DNA of 8,042 bases from an uncultured Eubacteriales bacterium (GTDB lineage Bacteria; Bacillota; Clostridia; Oscillospirales; UBA644), in the NCBI GenBank assembly GCA_934481505.1, contig CAKSPP010000055.1, positions 1 to 8,042 on the forward strand. Direction: 5' to 3'. The notes under the pieces were generated by a model. That model was not told the DNA's origin. It made no database searches and saw nothing but the letters and a program-made list of their open reading frames with translations. Position numbers and translations under genes: made by a program. How positions within the stretch are numbered: position 1 is the first letter of the stretch; each line of letters opens with the position of its first letter. Below, piece after piece: positions 6,325-8,042 of the stretch.

Positions 6325-7195
6325 TTGCCCCTCCAAGTTTATTATCAATAATTTTGTCTATTTCCATAAAAAATTCGGTTATCAATGCGTTCTGACGGGA
6401 CGCCTCGATAAGTTCGGCTCTGTCGGGAGCGTTTTCTCCCATAAGACCCATCATATCAGCCATCTGGTCAGCCTCGGCCTCTATTGCGGCGTCGTCGATT
6501 TTAATTCCCTTTTTCTCACAGAGGGCTTCCGACATCCAGCCGAGTTTCAGTTGGGAAAGAAGAGAACTTCTGAGTTCCTCCGGTCCTATCTGCATTTCAA
6601 AGCCCGGTTCCGCGGGCATCTGCGCCAGAGACTTTTCGCAGTAATCGTCAAAGTCTTTTTCACTGTATTCGAAAGAACTTCCCTCTTCCATTCTTTCGAC
6701 TATATAACGGGAAAGTTCCTTTCCTTTCTCCATTCGCAGATCTGCGAGGTTCTTTTCCCTCATATATTCACGGTATCCGTCAACGGAGGAAACGCCGTCT
6801 ATTCCGATCGATGCGACAAGTGCATCGTTTATTTCGGCAGGCGTTCTTCTTATGATCTTTACGATTTTCAATGTTGCCGCTTTATCCGCAAGCGTTGCCG
6901 AAAACACATCTCCGACAGATTTTTTTACCGCTGCGGCGGCAGCCTCTTTTGCACCTGGAAGCTCGGTTCCGGTGTAGATTATTATTGTTCTGCCGTCGGG
7001 ATAGCTTTCCTTATCGGCTTCGCAATATACGATATCTCCGCTTTCGGCAGTATCGACTTCCGTTTTGTTTGCGTAGCGAAGAGCAAGGCTTGCGACCTCT
7101 TCTTCGATGCGGGCGGGGTCGACGCTTATATCAAGCATTTCTTCGGGAATTGCAATGCTTTCGATATCGCAGAGTTTCTTTACTAATCCCTTCAT
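6311..7195 (-). CDS. Trigger-factor-like protein without the ribosome-binding domain (PPIase-like plus C-terminal chaperone region)
   Basis: A 294-residue acidic, largely helical, soluble protein. Residues about 50-117 resemble the FKBP-like domain of trigger factor, including ELPGAKEAAAAAVKKSVGD (78-96) where trigger factor has its 'PGFE...G...GE' element, followed by KIVKIIRR (110-117). Residues 118-285 resemble the helical chaperone arms: PAEINDALVASIG, then YREYMREKNLADLR (141-154), and a Met-rich helix around 244-252. The N-terminal domain with the ribosome-docking loop (GFRxGxxP in trigger factor) is absent, consistent with 294 rather than about 430 residues. The role is inferred to be folding or peptidyl-prolyl isomerisation off the ribosome; PPIase activity is uncertain. 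The start at 7195 has AGAGGAG at 7201-7207, 5 nt upstream. An in-frame ATG at 7387 would place the promoter inside the gene. It is the first gene of the operon and overlaps the thioredoxin gene by 14 bp. Confidence 0.75.
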   Translation of the reverse strand: MKGLVKKLCDIESIAIPEEMLDISVDPARIEEEVASLALRYANKTEVDTAESGDIVYCEADKESYPDGRTIIIYTGTELPGAKEAAAAAVKKSVGDVFSATLADKAATLKIVKIIRRTPAEINDALVASIGIDGVSSVDGYREYMREKNLADLRMEKGKELSRYIVERMEEGSSFEYSEKDFDDYCEKSLAQMPAEPGFEMQIGPEELRSSLLSQLKLGWMSEALCEKKGIKIDDAAIEAEADQMADMMGLMGENAPDRAELIEASRQNALITEFFMEIDKIIDNKLGGANGNG

Positions 7196-7212
7196 TGTTT
7201 CTCCTCTCAACC

Positions 7213-7256
7213 GTTTGCAGCCGCCAAAACCCGTTTTTTCGGGAGCCTCTGCAAAC
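7213..7256 (-). promoter_or_regulatory. Hairpin in the 5' leader of the minus-strand operon
   Basis: A perfect 8-bp stem, GTTTGCAG (7256-7249 on the minus strand) with CTGCAAAC (7220-7213), encloses an inner CCCG/CGGG stem (7243-7240 with 7233-7230) capped by an A6 loop. It lies wholly inside the predicted leader, after the transcription start near 7268, and ends 5 nt before the AGAGGAG of the first gene. No U-run follows, so it is not a terminator. It may affect mRNA stability or ribosome access, or bind a regulator. I do not recognise it as a known riboswitch class. Confidence 0.55.
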
Positions 7257-7274
7257 AAAAATTTATTACAGTTT

Positions 7275-7303
7275 ATTTTACCACAATTTTTATAAAAAAT
7301 CAA
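7275..7303 (-). promoter_or_regulatory. Sigma-A-type extended -10 promoter for the minus-strand operon
   Basis: On the minus strand, -35 TTGATT (7303-7298, 4 of 6 to consensus), a 17-bp spacer (7297-7281), and -10 TAAAAT (7280-7275, 5 of 6) preceded by TGG, which makes an extended -10 (TGnTAAAAT). The transcription start is predicted near 7268, giving a leader of about 70 nt to the ATG at 7195. The spacer is AT-rich and contains a 12-bp palindrome, TTTTTATAAAAA (7287-7298). Confidence 0.75.
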
Positions 7304-7312
7304 TACCCAATA

Positions 7313-7369
7313 TTTTTCGACAGGATTGAGGATATGAGATGACAACAAAAGGGAAAAATCGTCGAAAAA
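7313..7369. repeat. 9-bp perfect inverted repeat between the divergent promoters
   Basis: TTTTTCGAC at 7313-7321 and its reverse complement GTCGAAAAA at 7361-7369 are separated by 39 bp. The left arm ends 10 bp from the minus-strand -35 box and the right arm ends 5 bp from the plus-strand -35 box. The position suits an operator for a regulator acting on both promoters, possibly with looping, but the arms contain A/T runs and chance is possible. Confidence 0.5.
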
Positions 7370-7373
7370 GAGG

Positions 7374-7402
7374 TTGACTTTCGGCAAAATACGATATATA
7401 AT
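7374..7402 (+). promoter_or_regulatory. Strong sigma-A-type promoter for the plus-strand membrane protein gene
   Basis: -35 TTGACT (7374-7379, 5 of 6), a 17-bp spacer, and -10 TATAAT (7397-7402, 6 of 6). The predicted transcription start is near 7409, giving a leader of about 33 nt before the ATG at 7442. A short GTAG/CTAC inverted repeat (7407-7410 with 7416-7419) lies at the predicted start site. Confidence 0.85.
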
Positions 7403-7441
7403 TCCCGTAGTTCCACTACATATGAAACGGAAGAGAAAATA

Positions 7442-8042
7442 ATGTCAAAAATAGCCAAAATCGTTATAATAGTATGTAATATCCTTTTTTGTACAGGAAT
7501 AGCACTCGGCAATATAGGACATGAATTGAGCAGACGGGACACAGAAAATTATCAGGAGTTGCAGCCCGAATTATTTGCACCTGCCGAAATAGCGACGACA
7601 ATATGGGACGAAGACTCAAATAAGTTGTATGTCTGTTATAACGACGCTTCCTATGTAAATGTATATTCCGGAGAGGGCGAATTTCTCTGGGCGGTCTCCA
7701 CACCGTATTTTCGTAATACTTATTTTGCTATCGTTTCGGAACAACTGGTCATATACGGCAGAGATGTCGCCTATGTATATGACGCAGAAAACGGAACATT
7801 CCTAACAAAGACGGACACGGAAAGTCTTGACATTGAAGATTGGGAGAATGAAGATGTCAAAGACTTGGAGCCGAATACTTTTTATTTTCAGACATATGAG
7901 GTAATCAAGACAGACGAAAACGGAGTTCCGTCGGTGTTTATTTCACGTCCGTGGTGGTATTGGATATTCAACTTTGGACTCTGCATGACATTTTCTTTCA
8001 TAAACGCAGCAGTTCTCGGAATCTGCCTTTTCATGCAATCAC
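7442..8042 (+). CDS. Unrecognised membrane protein with blade-like extracytoplasmic segment, truncated by the window edge
   Basis: Open from the ATG at 7442 to the right edge: 200 complete codons, no stop. Residues 6-23 form a hydrophobic N-terminal segment that reads as a signal anchor or uncleaved signal. Residues about 173-198 (WYWIFNFGLCMTFSFINAAV) form a second membrane segment. The acidic region between is likely outside the cell and contains two similar strand-turn-strand units, VYSGEGEFLWAV (74-85) and VYDAENGTFLTKT (112-124), resembling WD/PQQ-type propeller blades; two units are too few for a closed propeller. The charge pattern (K3, K6 before the first segment) supports an N-in start. 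A weak GGAAGAG (7429-7435) precedes the ATG. The start is supported by the strong promoter at 7374-7402 and by coding continuity rather than by the ribosome site. I do not recognise the family, and its relation to the divergent operon is unknown. Confidence 0.8.
   Translation, partial: MSKIAKIVIIVCNILFCTGIALGNIGHELSRRDTENYQELQPELFAPAEIATTIWDEDSNKLYVCYNDASYVNVYSGEGEFLWAVSTPYFRNTYFAIVSEQLVIYGRDVAYVYDAENGTFLTKTDTESLDIEDWENEDVKDLEPNTFYFQTYEVIKTDENGVPSVFISRPWWYWIFNFGLCMTFSFINAAVLGICLFMQS

Noticed and set aside
6325..6348. Longer thioredoxin start at 6348
   Set aside because: The internal ATG at 6324 has GGAGG at 5-nt spacing and gives a normal thioredoxin N terminus; the longer form adds 8 residues that are just the shifted reading of the upstream gene's end.
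6551..7186. Open reading frame of 211 codons on the plus strand
   Set aside because: Antisense shadow of the chaperone-like gene; its Phe/Cys/Arg-rich translation is typical of the complement of an acidic helical protein.
7196..7387. In-frame N-terminal extension of the chaperone-like gene back to an ATG at 7387
   Set aside because: It would put the promoter (7275-7303) and the leader hairpin inside the coding region, has no good ribosome binding site, and the extra 64 residues look non-coding. The start at 7195 has a clear AGAGGAG.
7422..7442. Six-codon mini-ORF (MKRKRK) ending in TAATG at the start of the membrane protein gene
   Set aside because: It has no Shine-Dalgarno and is too short and A-rich to separate from chance in a purine-rich leader. 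The stop-start overlap is noted but not called.
7300..7703. Two minus-strand open frames of about 80 codons overlapping the divergent promoter region and the plus-strand gene
   Set aside because: They overlap the promoters and a coherent plus-strand coding sequence, have no ribosome binding sites, and their composition is poor.

Overview
The window looks like chromosomal DNA of an anaerobic low-to-mid-GC Firmicute, probably class Clostridia (an Oscillospiraceae-like gut lineage is my best guess). The basis is strong AGGAGG-type ribosome binding sites, sigma-A-like promoters, a lipobox lipoprotein, a PreP-type M16 peptidase and a small ferredoxin:thioredoxin-reductase-like protein. I could not run a taxonomic search, so this is inference.

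Almost everything lies on the minus strand and reads from right to left as one long, tightly packed gene string. A good promoter (-35 at 7298-7303, extended -10 at 7275-7280) precedes a roughly 70-nt leader with a hairpin (7213-7256). Then come a trigger-factor-like chaperone lacking the ribosome-binding domain (7195-6311), a thioredoxin-like protein with a CTAC active site (6324-6007), a 66-residue FTR-catalytic-like Fe-S protein (5995-5795) and a lipoprotein with an internal duplication (5779-4691). These four genes overlap or are 11-15 bp apart, and two of the Shine-Dalgarno sequences overlap the preceding stop codon.

A convincing intrinsic terminator (4635-4675) follows the lipoprotein gene. 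Immediately beyond it are two ABC exporter half-transporters (4613-2871 and 2874-1168, overlapping by 4 bp), almost certainly a heterodimer, and then an M16C (PreP-like) zinc peptidase (1153 to beyond the left edge). No obvious separate promoter fits between the terminator and the first ABC gene, so the exporter and peptidase may be expressed by read-through at a lower level than the first four genes.

On the plus strand a strong divergent promoter (TTGACT, 17 bp, TATAAT) drives an unrecognised membrane protein (7442 to beyond the right edge) with a transmembrane segment at each end of a blade-like extracytoplasmic region. A 9-bp perfect inverted repeat sits just upstream of the -35 boxes of the two divergent promoters.

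The parts most worth attention are the thioredoxin/FTR-like pair, the altered cysteine spacing in the FTR-like protein, and the combination of folding, redox, export and peptidase genes in one transcription direction. No mobile element, CRISPR array, tRNA or rRNA was seen.
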